From G963668345 sp965226215 (GTDB taxonomy: Bacteria > Acidobacteriota > Terriglobia > Bryobacterales > UBA6623), in NCBI GenBank assembly GCA_965226215.1, contig CBDDCH010000002.1:4154001-4218000 (forward strand): a stretch of 64,000 bases of DNA, read 5' to 3'. The position numbers were made by a program, and so were the translations under genes. Below are positions 26,713 to 36,232 of the stretch, piece after piece (the stretch's first letter is position 1; the number at the start of each line of letters is the position of its first letter). The notes beneath the pieces were generated by a model. It was given only the letters and a program-made list of their open reading frames with translations. It searched no databases and was not told where the DNA came from.

Positions 26713-27570
26713 ATGCTCTCACTGATTCCTGAGCGATCCATTCTCTGGGTATCAACCGTCGCCCTGTCGGTGATCTTTTTTGTGGCCCGTCTCGGCGCCC
26801 AAAGCCATACGGTCGACTTGAAAGACGCTGAACTGGTGCGGCAGGGCAGCGAACTCTACTCGAAGTCGTGTGCCGTCGGTTACTGCCACGGCTTGGAGGG
26901 CAGGACTTTCGGGGCTCCGAAATTGCGCGAGCGCGATTGGGACCCCGGGCAGTTGGCCGAGACCATCAACAACGGGGTGCCGGGCACCACCATGCCCGCG
27001 TTCCGGGGAGTTCTGGCCGACCGCGATATCTGGACCGTCGTGGCTTACATAATGACCCTTTCGACCACAGAGTTGTCGGCGTCCGACGCCGTGGTGGAAA
27101 TCGGAGCCGTAACCAAGGTCAAAAAGCCCCTGTCGGAAAAAGAAAAACTCGGATTCGATCTGTTCTTCGATCTGCACAACGCCAAGCGCTGCAGTGTCTG
27201 CCATCTGCTCGGGGAGTGGGGTACGGCCATCGGCCCCGACCTGGCACACGAAGCCGAAGAACACTCGGCGGAAGAGCTACTGAGGGACATTGTGGAGCCT
27301 GACGCCGGCATCGCCGGCGGGTTCGAGCAGACGATCGTCGTAACCCAACAGGGCGAACAAGTAGCGGGAATCAAAAAAGAGCAGACCGATGAGTTTATCC
27401 GCATCTACGACACGACAACCTTTCCGGTCCCCCTACGAACGCTCTACAAGGAAGAAATCAAGAGTGTAACCACCAAGAAAAAATCCACCATGCCCTCCGG
27501 TTATGGGGAAATGTACTCGCCCGAAGAGCTGGACGCCATCGTCGCCTATCTAAAATCAGGGAAGTTCTGA
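26713..27570 (+). CDS. Di-heme cytochrome c, partner of the PQQ dehydrogenase
   Basis: 285 aa, with an N-terminal signal/anchor (WVSTVALSVIFFVARLGAQS). Two heme sites: the first is CAVGYCHG, an unusual C-x4-CH spacing, with axial Met plausibly in GTTMPAFRG; the second is a normal CSVCH, with the later Met in KKKSTMPSGYGEMYSPEELD, a typical C-terminal of c-type domains fused to dehydrogenases. It starts 2 nt after the quinoprotein stop, so the two are surely co-translated: electrons pass from PQQH2 to this cytochrome in the periplasm. Confidence 0.9.
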   Translation: MLSLIPERSILWVSTVALSVIFFVARLGAQSHTVDLKDAELVRQGSELYSKSCAVGYCHGLEGRTFGAPKLRERDWDPGQLAETINNGVPGTTMPAFRGVLADRDIWTVVAYIMTLSTTELSASDAVVEIGAVTKVKKPLSEKEKLGFDLFFDLHNAKRCSVCHLLGEWGTAIGPDLAHEAEEHSAEELLRDIVEPDAGIAGGFEQTIVVTQQGEQVAGIKKEQTDEFIRIYDTTTFPVPLRTLYKEEIKSVTTKKKSTMPSGYGEMYSPEELDAIVAYLKSGKF

Positions 27571-27995
27571 AGCTGACTGCTGAAGGCGGCTAGTCCCGAC
27601 CGCCCGGCAAGGCTGGTTTGGCTGGTCTCGGCCTGCCAGACCTGCGACCAATCATCCCGATCCCGGACTCATGTGTTGCCCGCGTCCCCAGTCTGTACCC
27701 GCGTAAAGGCAGTTCCCGTTGCCGGCCTGTCTTCCCCTCGAAGCAGTACGTACCCACGAAGTGGGCGGGCACGGTGGCCCGCCCCTACGATTCTTTGTAA
27801 GGCATTGGGCGCGGCGGCCCACCCCTACGATTCGCTCGTGATCAGTGGCGGCTACGTGGCTCTCACGCCGGACGTCCGAGTCAGGATAGTATAATGCTCT
27901 GCGACTCAGTGGCCTCAACGTGACTCGCAACCGCGCCAGGCGGGGTGCAGCCCCGGGGCCGACCCTAACAGAGCGTCTCATACCAGCGGAATCAT
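27571..27995. other. Non-coding gap with two related palindromes
   Basis: No gene seen in 425 bp. Two related palindromic units occur at 27761-27793 and 27806-27834, each ending in CCCCTACGATTC, built like the other GGGCGCG..CGCGCCCCTAC repeats in the window. A promoter for the following dehydrogenase was not identified with confidence. Confidence 0.5.
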
Positions 27996-29003
27996 ATGCC
28001 AGACCTAAACAGAAGCGTCCTCGTCACCGACTACGCCTGGAACAGCCTCGATCCCGAACGCGAGATCTTGAAAGAGGCTGGGGCCGATCTCGTCGTTGCC
28101 GAAACCGGCGAAGAGGACGAACTGGCCCAACTGGCTGTCGGCGTTGACGGCATCCTGACCTGCTGGAAGTCGGTCACCGAGAAAGTCATCCGCAACGCAT
28201 CGAAATGCCAGTCGATTGGGCGCTATGGCATCGGACTCGACAACATCGATGTCTCGTATGCGACCGAGGTAGGCATCGTTGTGACGAACGTTCCGGCGTA
28301 CTGTTTGCCCGAAGTCTCCGACCACGCCCTGGCCCTGCTGATCTCTTGGGCACGCAAGGTCACGGCGTTTGACCACGCCATCAAGTCCGGCACGTACAAC
28401 CTCAAGGCTCAGATGCCGATGTTCCGGCTCGAAGGGAGAACTCTCGGCATCGCCGGCTACGGCAAGATCGGGAGAACACTCGCCCGCAAAGCCCTCGCTC
28501 TGGGCTTGAAGGTGATTGCCTTCGACCCCTATCTCGACCTGCCCAAGGACGGTCCCGTGGAGCAGGTGGAGTTCGATGTGCTGCTAAACCGCAGCCACTA
28601 CATATCGATGCACGTTCCCTCGACACCCGAAACAAGGCATCTTTTCAACCGCGAGGCCTTTCGCAAAATGAACCCGGAGGCTCTCGTGATCAACACCGCC
28701 CGGGGAGACTTGATCGATGAAGAAGCGCTGCTCGAGGCGCTCGATACGGACGAGATCGCCGGGGCGGCGTTGGATGTCCTTTCCCAAGAGCCGCCGGATC
28801 CCGACCACCCGCTCATGCGCCACCCGAAGGTGTTGGCGACTCCCCACGCTGCGTTCTACTCCGAGGAGTCGCTTTTGGAGCTCCAGAGGACAGCGGCGGC
28901 CCAAATGAGGGACGTCTTCCTTGGCAAGCGGCCCGAGTACGTCGTCAACCCTGACGTGCTGAAGCAGGGGAACCTGAGGGCGGGGATCGGAAACCGCCAG
29001 TAG
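27996..29003 (+). CDS. CtBP-type D-2-hydroxyacid dehydrogenase
   Basis: 335 aa NAD-dependent oxidoreductase. Rossmann motif GYGKIGRTLARKAL near residue 155; catalytic Arg in INTARGDLIDE, Glu in SQEPPDPDHPL and His in ATPHAAFYSEES form the standard R-E-H set. The order and the Phe-Tyr after the His are those of the C-terminal-binding-protein (CtBP)/phosphoglycerate-dehydrogenase-like branch. Substrate is an unidentified 2-hydroxy or 2-keto acid. ATG at 27996. Downstream lies IS debris. Confidence 0.9.
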   Translation: MPDLNRSVLVTDYAWNSLDPEREILKEAGADLVVAETGEEDELAQLAVGVDGILTCWKSVTEKVIRNASKCQSIGRYGIGLDNIDVSYATEVGIVVTNVPAYCLPEVSDHALALLISWARKVTAFDHAIKSGTYNLKAQMPMFRLEGRTLGIAGYGKIGRTLARKALALGLKVIAFDPYLDLPKDGPVEQVEFDVLLNRSHYISMHVPSTPETRHLFNREAFRKMNPEALVINTARGDLIDEEALLEALDTDEIAGAALDVLSQEPPDPDHPLMRHPKVLATPHAAFYSEESLLELQRTAAAQMRDVFLGKRPEYVVNPDVLKQGNLRAGIGNRQ

Positions 29004-29156
29004 CGGGTCGCTCTTGCCGGCTGCTAGCCGAAGCGGCGACGGGGATCCCTTCGTATCCCAAGCTGTGCGGCTTTGTCGACCCTTAGAGACATTGATTCCA
29101 CTGGAGTTCGGCGAAATTGGGTTTGTTTTGGTCGTTTTCGATTGAACGGCTCCCAG

Positions 29157-29199
29157 GCGTCGAGAGGAGTCTCGACGCGGCACGCTGAGAGCGTGCGTC
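29157..29199. repeat. Palindromic repeat, family F, copy 2
   Basis: GCGTCGAGAGGAGTCTCGAC followed by a second small hairpin (GCACGCT / AGCGTGC). Matches 7753-7796 in plan and in the first hairpin. It abuts an IS3 transposase fragment and may mark the deletion junction. Confidence 0.6.
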
Positions 29200-29391
29200 G
29201 GCCATCGCCTGCTCGAGTGCCGCCAGCGGCAAGCGGGCGGCCAGCGTTTTCTGCAGCGCCCAGCCCACCACCTTCCGCGAGTAGGCGTCCAAGACCACGG
29301 CCAGATAAACGAACTCGGCCTTCACCCGGATGTAGGTGATGTCGGCCACCCACAGCTGATTGATCCCGGTCAGCTTGATCCGGGCGGCTAG
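29200..29391 (-). pseudogene. Fragment of an IS3-family transposase (OrfB)
   Basis: About 190 bp nearly identical to the part of the intact IS3 OrfB at 44545-44735. It encodes IKLTGINQLWVADITYIR to ARLPLAALEQAMA, including the first catalytic Asp (VADITYI). The rest of the element is gone on both sides; no inverted repeats remain. It is a relic of an older or imprecisely deleted copy of the element at 43.9-45.5 kb. Confidence 0.9.
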
Positions 29392-29725
29392 GACAAACAA
29401 GAGTGTTTGTCCCTACTGGGCTCGACCGATAATCGCCTAGCCGCGTTCACGTTCTAAGAGTTTTCGTCCTTTGGGTAATCTTGGTGAAAGGGAGGGCGTG
29501 GGCTGTTTGTGTCCCTGGCATAGGGTGCCTGGTTTCTGTGGTGTAAGGCTCCCCGCGCTCGCGTGACTGGGGAGCCAGGGGGCAAGCCCAGTAAAGGCAG
29601 CGTAAGTTTTCGTTCCAATGATCGTCATGGGTCCAGATCATGATGCGAAAGCGAGCTGCGAAAGATGGCCACGCAGCTCGCAACCAAGGCCACCGGTCAG
29701 CTGCTCGCTAGGTAGAGTCCCTGTC
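29392..29725. other. Non-coding stretch, probable mobile-element debris
   Basis: No convincing gene. It contains a short palindrome-like block and low-similarity antisense frames of about 60-78 codons with no stop-free family match. Its position between an IS3 scrap and the esterase/IS256 block suggests leftover IS sequence, but I cannot name the element. Confidence 0.4.
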
Positions 29726-30757
29726 TCAACTCGGGCGCCTCACCTCGCGCAGCGAGTGACGGTGGAAGAACGCCCATATCTCGTCGACGGCCGAGATGTC
29801 GCGGTTCGTCGGACCCACGATGATCTCGGGCGCGCCGATGAAGCCGCCCGGAATCGTGTGCCCGCCGCCCACGATCGAGTAGAGGAGAACCTCGTGACCG
29901 GAGGCGGCCCGCCAGCTCTCGCGCACGACGGTCGATCCGTCCCCGGGATCGCGATCCGGCAGCTCCTCTCGAGTGCCCGCGTCGTCGATCCCGTTCACAC
30001 GCTTCCAGTGCGCGATCGTGCCTTCGATCGATTGCACCTGGCCCGCGGACAGGTAGCCGTAAAAGGATGCTTCGCCACCCCCGTAGGGAATGATCGGATC
30101 CGCGGTGCCATTCATGACCAGGACCGAGATCGGACCGCGAGGTTCCGTGCAGTTCGAATTCTCGGGTGCGGCTTGCTGCGCGACGATGGCCGCGATGGCC
30201 GCGAATCGCTCGGGGTGCTCACTCGCGAGCCGGTAGCTCATCTGGCCGCCGTCGGACACCCCCGCGGCGTAGACGCGGTCGGGATCGATCGCGTACTCTC
30301 GCTCCAAGCGCTCGAGAAGGTCCATCAAGAAGCCGACATCGTCCACGTTTTCGAGGTGAGCGGGGAGCTGCGTATTCTTGCGGCACTCGTTCCATTCAGG
30401 CCCCGAGAAACCGCCCTCTGCCCAGGCTTCGGCGTACACTACCAGGAACCCGTCGCGGTCAGCGAGCTCTTCGAAGCGGAAGTTCGTCGCTTCGCGTAGC
30501 ATCTCGCCGGTCTGCCCGGATCCGGGGAGAGCGAACACGAGGGGAGCGGGCTCCGCGAGCTGCTGCGGGAGATAGACGATCCAGGACCGAGTGCGCCCCT
30601 CGTACTGGATCTCGCCGAGTACCGTGCGCCCCGACGTCTCCGGTGGCTTGCTCGCCCTCGGCGTGGTCAGGATCAAGGCTCCCACGAGCAACACCACCGC
30701 GGCGACGATCACGACCAGCGTGCCCACGACCCAGCGCAAGAATCGCCTCATGGCCAT
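29726..30757 (-). CDS. LpqC/PHB-depolymerase-like esterase, membrane anchored
   Basis: 343 aa alpha/beta hydrolase. An N-terminal hydrophobic helix (VVGTLVVIVAAVVLLVGALI) anchors it with the catalytic domain outside the cytoplasm. Nucleophile Ser in AAGVSDGGQMSYRLA, acid Asp in NGTADPIIPYGGG, His in VGGGHTIPGG, all intact. The family includes polyhydroxybutyrate depolymerases and feruloyl/carbohydrate esterases. Third-position usage looks more C/G-biased, with many GATCG/CTCGCG runs compared with its neighbours, and it lies between an IS3 scrap and an intact IS256, so horizontal acquisition is plausible. Confidence 0.85.
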   Translation of the reverse strand: MAMRRFLRWVVGTLVVIVAAVVLLVGALILTTPRASKPPETSGRTVLGEIQYEGRTRSWIVYLPQQLAEPAPLVFALPGSGQTGEMLREATNFRFEELADRDGFLVVYAEAWAEGGFSGPEWNECRKNTQLPAHLENVDDVGFLMDLLERLEREYAIDPDRVYAAGVSDGGQMSYRLASEHPERFAAIAAIVAQQAAPENSNCTEPRGPISVLVMNGTADPIIPYGGGEASFYGYLSAGQVQSIEGTIAHWKRVNGIDDAGTREELPDRDPGDGSTVVRESWRAASGHEVLLYSIVGGGHTIPGGFIGAPEIIVGPTNRDISAVDEIWAFFHRHSLREVRRPS

Positions 30758-30887
30758 CAGTCCTGTACGTCCGTGCTCGAAGTGAGCGCTCCGTAATATA
30801 GGTTGAAGCCGTCTATGTACACATTGGGGTCAGAGCCACGCTTGACAGTCTACCGTCTCTGGCCTAGAGGGGTACATATCTAATACT

Positions 30888-32302
30888 GGAGATATTGTCA
30901 AATGTTGTGGATGGGCGAGGTCAGGCGGCGTTTTCCTGAACCATCAATCCATCCTTGAAAACCTTTCCCTCTAAGACATGAACAATCACTTCCGAACCGT
31001 TCAGGCGTCGCCAGTGGCGCTCGGCTTGGCGGGCCAGCATGAAGACCATCGTTAACGACGCTTCGCGGCTGCCACAACCCTTCGTTCGTCGCTGCCGCAA
31101 ACGGACCGTCGCAAAGGTGGACTCGATCGGGTTCGTCGTCCGCAAGTGCCCCCAGTGCTCGGCCGGAAAGTCGTAGAAAGCCAGCAGCACTTGGCGGTCT
31201 TTTTCCAGGCACTCGACCGCTTTGGGGAACTTCTTCTCGTATAGGTTCTTGAAACGGTCCAGAGCGGCCTCCGCCGTCTGCCGACTCTGGGCAAGATAGA
31301 TGTCGCGCAGCGCCTGCTTGGCTTTGCCCTGCATGCTCTGCGGCAGCTTATTGAGCACGTTGGCCGTCTTGTGGAGCCAGCAGCGTTGCTCACCGGTCGC
31401 CGGATAGACTTTCCGCAGTGCCGCCCAAAACCCCATCGCTCCGTCGCCCACCGCCAACTTCGGCGGCAGCTCGAGCCCCTGCCGTTTCAAGTCCTCCAGC
31501 AACTCCTGCCACGACAGTTCGCTTTCGCGAAAGCCGTCGTGCACCGCCAGCAGTTGCTTGCGACCGTCTTCGAGTGCTCCCATCACAACCAGCAAACACT
31601 GCCGTTCATCGTCCAGACGAACATTCGAGTAGATGCCATCGGCCCAAATGTAAACAAACCGCTGGCCGCTGAGGTCACGCTTTGACCAAGCCTCGTACTC
31701 GCGGCGCCAGACGTCTTTGAGACGCACCACCGTCGTCGCCGACAGGCCCGGAGCGTCGGGCCCCAGCAAGGCCTCCAGCGCTTCGCTGAAATCGCCCGTC
31801 GAGATCCCTTTCAGGTACAACCAGGGGATCAACTCCTCCACACTCTTCGTGCGCCGCAGATACGGCGGCAGGATCTGGGAAGTGAAACGAAAGCGCCGGC
31901 CCTGCTCATCGACTCGGCGATCGTCGACCCGCGGCGCCTGGATCTTCAGCTGACCCACGCCGCTGACGATGGTGCGCTCGCGGGCGTGACCGTTGCGCAC
32001 CACCAGCCGCCGGCCGTCCTGGTCGACTTCGTGCTGATGCGTTTCGATGTAGGCGGTCACTTCGGCTTCCACGGCCTTGACGAGCATCTGGCGCGCTCCT
32101 TGGCGCAGCACCTCATCCAAGGGCGAGCGTTCCTTTCCATCAATGACTTGGGGGTTGACTTGACTGCTGCTCTCAGCAGCTTCACACTGACTCATGGCGT
32201 ATCCTCCTTGTTCCTTTCCAGAAAACGATTGAGTTGCTTCCTCAATCGTCAGGATACGCCGCCTCCCCTCAGAGGCTCATCCACAACTTCTGGTTATAGC
32301 TC
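30888..32302. mobile_element. Complete IS256-family insertion sequence
   Basis: 1,415 bp. Imperfect inverted repeats of about 27 bp: left GGAGATATTGTCAAATGTTG and right, read inward, GAGCTATAACCAGAAGTTG, both continuing TGGATGRGC. An exact 8-bp target duplication CTAATACT flanks it (30880-30887 and 32303-32310), so insertion is recent and the boundaries are certain to within a base. It carries one intact transposase gene. Confidence 0.93.
30921..32195 (-). CDS. IS256-family (Mutator-type) transposase
   Basis: 424 aa, full length. DDE residues: first Asp in VYIWADGIYSNVRLD, second in LAVGDGAMGFWAAL, and Glu in TTNPIESTFATVRLRQRRTK. LHKTANVLNKLP and KGISTGDFSEALEALLG are further family marks. 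No interruptions. Confidence 0.96.
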   Translation of the reverse strand: MSQCEAAESSSQVNPQVIDGKERSPLDEVLRQGARQMLVKAVEAEVTAYIETHQHEVDQDGRRLVVRNGHARERTIVSGVGQLKIQAPRVDDRRVDEQGRRFRFTSQILPPYLRRTKSVEELIPWLYLKGISTGDFSEALEALLGPDAPGLSATTVVRLKDVWRREYEAWSKRDLSGQRFVYIWADGIYSNVRLDDERQCLLVVMGALEDGRKQLLAVHDGFRESELSWQELLEDLKRQGLELPPKLAVGDGAMGFWAALRKVYPATGEQRCWLHKTANVLNKLPQSMQGKAKQALRDIYLAQSRQTAEAALDRFKNLYEKKFPKAVECLEKDRQVLLAFYDFPAEHWGHLRTTNPIESTFATVRLRQRRTKGCGSREASLTMVFMLARQAERHWRRLNGSEVIVHVLEGKVFKDGLMVQENAA

Positions 32303-32791
32303 CTAATACTGTTCATCTACCGATCACCCCGAGCGGGGCTGACCGGCGCGGCGTCGTGGACTAGCAGCGGCCGGGTGGAGGTGAGGGTGCGGTTGAGACC
32401 TCGTGACTGTTAGGCCTTGTCTCAGCAACCGAGGTCATTCGCAATCTTCATCGCAAAAACCTTGGGACAGTCAACCGCGGCTCAAGACGCCATTGATTCC
32501 AAGTGACTTCTAGTGACTTCTAAGGACGCCGCTTGTGACAGTCCCCGGTTTTTTCACAGACCCTACCGGCCGCGGCTCGGTTTTTTCCTTGCAAGGGGCG
32601 ACGAGGTAAGAGGTGAATTCGCCGATGGCCGTGGTGGCAACCTGCCGGCCACTAACCTGCCGGGCGACGACGCCGGTGTAAAAGCGGCAGCGATGGGCGC
32701 CCGCCTCGATCGCGCTACGGGGCTGAGCGGGTGTGAAAAGCAGTTCGCCCCTCGTCAGCGGGTTCAGGGAACGGTCTCACCGGGCAGCTGC
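32303..32791. other. Non-coding gap between IS256 and a hydrolase gene
   Basis: 489 bp. Holds the IS256 target duplication at its left edge and a family C MITE (32453-32557). The rest shows no gene; the GC-rich stretch 32560-32780 reads as the antisense of the hydrolase 3' region with no motif. Confidence 0.5.
32453..32557. repeat. MITE-like element, family C, copy 1
   Basis: 105 bp. Ends GCAAAAACCTTGGGACAGTC and GACAGTCCCCGGTTTTTTCAC are inverted repeats. The interior (AACCGCGGCTCAAGACGCC, ATTGATTCCAAGTGACTTCT, AAGGACGCCGCTTGT) is shared with 40690-40786; this copy has an extra 10-bp tandem unit (TAGTGACTTC). Confidence 0.82.
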
Positions 32792-34861
32792 CTACGATCT
32801 CGCGAGCCACTTGGTGAGCACTTTTCTCATTTTGCCGGGTGGCACCTTCGATTGGAGCGAAAAAGAGCTTCGGGCGCCGAGGATTTCGAAGATGCGGGCG
32901 GTCCATTGGAGTTCTCGTCTAGCGTCGCCGGGTTCGACCACCGCCCGCTGAGAGTCTTGTGGGTTGACCACGAGAAGTCTTCGCGGAGCGATAGCAGCAT
33001 AGACGTCGCGCATGTCATAAGCTCCGACAATTCCCGGAAGAAAGCTGCTGAGGGGCTGCTTGGGGGAAGTGTCATCCAACAAGGAACGGAACGAAAGCAG
33101 GCCGCCAATACTGATTACGGCGTTGATGCGCGGCTCGAGCACGGCCGCTTGTGCGGCCACCAAAGCTCCCGCCCCGACACCCGCCACGAGCCATTCACGA
33201 CGATTCGTGCGACGGGGCGCGGCGGCCAGCAAATCCTTTACGCGTTGACCCATCAGCGGGCGCCCAATCTCTAGGGCGCGATAAGCCAGAAAATCATCCC
33301 AGGAGAAGCCGATTGCGTCGTTGGGGGGAGTGGGCGCGGTCTCTCCCCATCCCCGGAGGTCGAGCGCAATTACCCGGTAGCCGGAAGCGACCAAGGGGTC
33401 AATGACGGCGCGGCGGACGGCCGGGTGATCTTTGCCGGCTTCCGCGATCACGACGGCCACACCGCGCGCGAAAGCCCCCACCTCAAAAACACGGTCAGGC
33501 ACGAGAATACCGGCTTCCCGCCTGGGGATACCGACACGATTGATCCGCCGGATTTTGTGCAAGATTTCGCTGCGGTAGATTTCATACTCAGCTTGACGGG
33601 TCGGCAGCGTTCGCTGGGGCGTGATCTTTTCCGCATAGGCTTGATTCAAGCGACTAACGGTTTCGGCTGTGACCAGAGTTCCCGCGGGGAGCGATGGGAC
33701 GCACCGCAGGTCGTGCTCCACGGCAACCACCGCCGGCTTTTCCGACACGATTTGTTCACTGTTCGCCAGCCACCGAGATAACCAGCGTGCAGCGAGTTCA
33801 CGTTGTCGTTGGGTGAAGCCCGGCTGCTCCGCGGATGGCGCTACTCCGAGCTTGTCCGCGGCGTCCGACGATTCGTAAATCTCGGTGACGTGTTGAAGGT
33901 CTTCGAGGCTCCACGCCGGGGCATCAGGATCCGGGGCCCCGAGGCCAATTAGCAAGGGACGCGGTGCGATCCCGGCAAGGATCTCCGGATAATCTATTCC
34001 GAGCTCGAAGCTTCGGAAAAGGATCCACTCGGGGTCGGGATGGACAAGACTCTCGGCGCGGCCACGAAAGCCTTTACCGGGAGACAGCGACACGGCAGCG
34101 CGGAGTCGCTGGTCGAAGCAGGTGAGCAAGAGTGCCTCCATCGCAGCAGCGCCGTGGCCGGTCATAGCGATTCGGCCGGGGTCAACCTCGGGACGCGCCT
34201 CGAGGTAATCGATGGCCCTCAGCGCGTCCCACACGCGGTACTGCAACAAATTCAATCCCAGCAAGTAGCACTGCCGGCCGAGGACCTCGTGTTCAGCGAG
34301 CGACGGGACGTGGGATGATCCTGTCGCTTGCGGTGGATGCCCTTGGCGCTCCCCCGCGCCGATCGGGTCCCAGGTAAGCACCACGAAGCCTAGCCGCGCC
34401 AGCAGAATACAGAAGCGCTGATAGGGTTCGTGGGCTTTACCTTCCCGACCACGACCGGGCACGAGGATCACCGCCGGCAGGGGACCGTCGACGTATCTTG
34501 GTCTATAAAGGTTTGCGGGGACCAGGAACCGAGGGCGGCTTTCGTAAACGATTCTTTCGACTACGTAGTCCCCTCTTTGGAGCGAGCCGCCATGGCGCGG
34601 GTTAAGCGCTGTGATTTCAGGAAACGGCCCCAACATCTCGGCGAGATTTGTCCGAATTTCGGTTTGCAGCTGTTCAATGGCGGCGGGCGACCGAGCGCCC
34701 GCCAGCCGCCGCCGCCGCCTGTCGTCGAGCTGCCGGATATAGTCCAACAGGCGTTGCCAGAGCATGTCCCGCAGCCCGGCGGCGTAGGCGGGAGCCGCGT
34801 CAAGCTTCGTCGCCGCGAGCAGCAGGGCCGCCAGTTCTCTTCGTGTGAGTTGCTGTGGCAA
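32792..34861 (-). CDS. Two-domain alpha/beta-hydrolase-fold protein lacking both nucleophiles
   Basis: 689 aa with a twin-Arg-like start (LTRRELAALLLAATKLDAAP). Two hydrolase-fold halves in tandem: the first, around residues 95-380, resembles acetyl-xylan-esterase/dienelactone hydrolases (PAVILVPGRGREGKAHEPYQ, WDPIGAGERQGHP); the second, about 440-689, has LDLRGWGETAP. At the nucleophile elbows, where G-x-S-x-G is expected, the protein has MTGHGAAAME and VAGVGAGALV, so the Ser is replaced in both. Either the domains are non-catalytic (binding or scaffold) or the catalytic residue differs. Likely exported. Substrate unknown. Confidence 0.78.
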   Translation of the reverse strand: MPQQLTRRELAALLLAATKLDAAPAYAAGLRDMLWQRLLDYIRQLDDRRRRRLAGARSPAAIEQLQTEIRTNLAEMLGPFPEITALNPRHGGSLQRGDYVVERIVYESRPRFLVPANLYRPRYVDGPLPAVILVPGRGREGKAHEPYQRFCILLARLGFVVLTWDPIGAGERQGHPPQATGSSHVPSLAEHEVLGRQCYLLGLNLLQYRVWDALRAIDYLEARPEVDPGRIAMTGHGAAAMEALLLTCFDQRLRAAVSLSPGKGFRGRAESLVHPDPEWILFRSFELGIDYPEILAGIAPRPLLIGLGAPDPDAPAWSLEDLQHVTEIYESSDAADKLGVAPSAEQPGFTQRQRELAARWLSRWLANSEQIVSEKPAVVAVEHDLRCVPSLPAGTLVTAETVSRLNQAYAEKITPQRTLPTRQAEYEIYRSEILHKIRRINRVGIPRREAGILVPDRVFEVGAFARGVAVVIAEAGKDHPAVRRAVIDPLVASGYRVIALDLRGWGETAPTPPNDAIGFSWDDFLAYRALEIGRPLMGQRVKDLLAAAPRRTNRREWLVAGVGAGALVAAQAAVLEPRINAVISIGGLLSFRSLLDDTSPKQPLSSFLPGIVGAYDMRDVYAAIAPRRLLVVNPQDSQRAVVEPGDARRELQWTARIFEILGARSSFSLQSKVPPGKMRKVLTKWLARS

Positions 34862-35189
34862 ATCGAAAAGGGAGATCGTGAGAGATCTCTTGCCGGGAAC
34901 GGGGTATCGGGTGGCGCCTACAAGGTGCTTTGGCAGTCAGGTGATTTACGACCAGCGATCGGTGTAGGTGACTGGCTCTCCAGGTCCGCGAAGACTGGTG
35001 ACGATCCCCCAAAGCAGCATTCGCGATCTCTGAAAAGTTGTCGGTGCGCTGTTCACATTCTATCTAGAAGTACGCATTTCGGGGACGAAAGGGTACAATT
35101 CGTGAAAGCATAACGATGCCTGTGTGACGTGAATTGAGGTCCCCTCGGTGGGATTTTCGTGGGCCACGGTGGGCGATCGGCAGCTGAGG
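34862..35189. other. Non-coding gap upstream of DUF3891 gene
   Basis: About 330 bp containing no recognisable gene. It continues into a truncated family A element. No strong promoter was identified. Confidence 0.4.
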
Positions 35190-35308
35190 GCACGGCATGC
35201 CGTGCCCCTACATTTCCAGGCACCCAACAGATCTGTAGGGGCACAGCATGCTGTGCCCACCGGGTTCGCCCGAAACGTGAGTGTGCTTATGAAACGGAGT
35301 ACTTAGGC
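35190..35308. repeat. MITE-like element, family A, copy 3 (left-truncated)
   Basis: Carries both family A palindromes (GGGCACGGCATGCCGTGCCC and GGGGCACAGCATGCTGTGCC), the ACCCAACAGATCTGTA linker and the right terminal repeat (ACGTGAGTGTGCTTATGAAA), but the left terminal repeat is not recognisable. Confidence 0.75.
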
Positions 35309-35327
35309 CGACAGCTTCCTCTAACGC

Positions 35328-36197
<870 letters not shown>

Positions 36198-36232
36198 AAT
36201 CTCCGAGAACGCGAGGGAAGCTTCGCCCCGCG

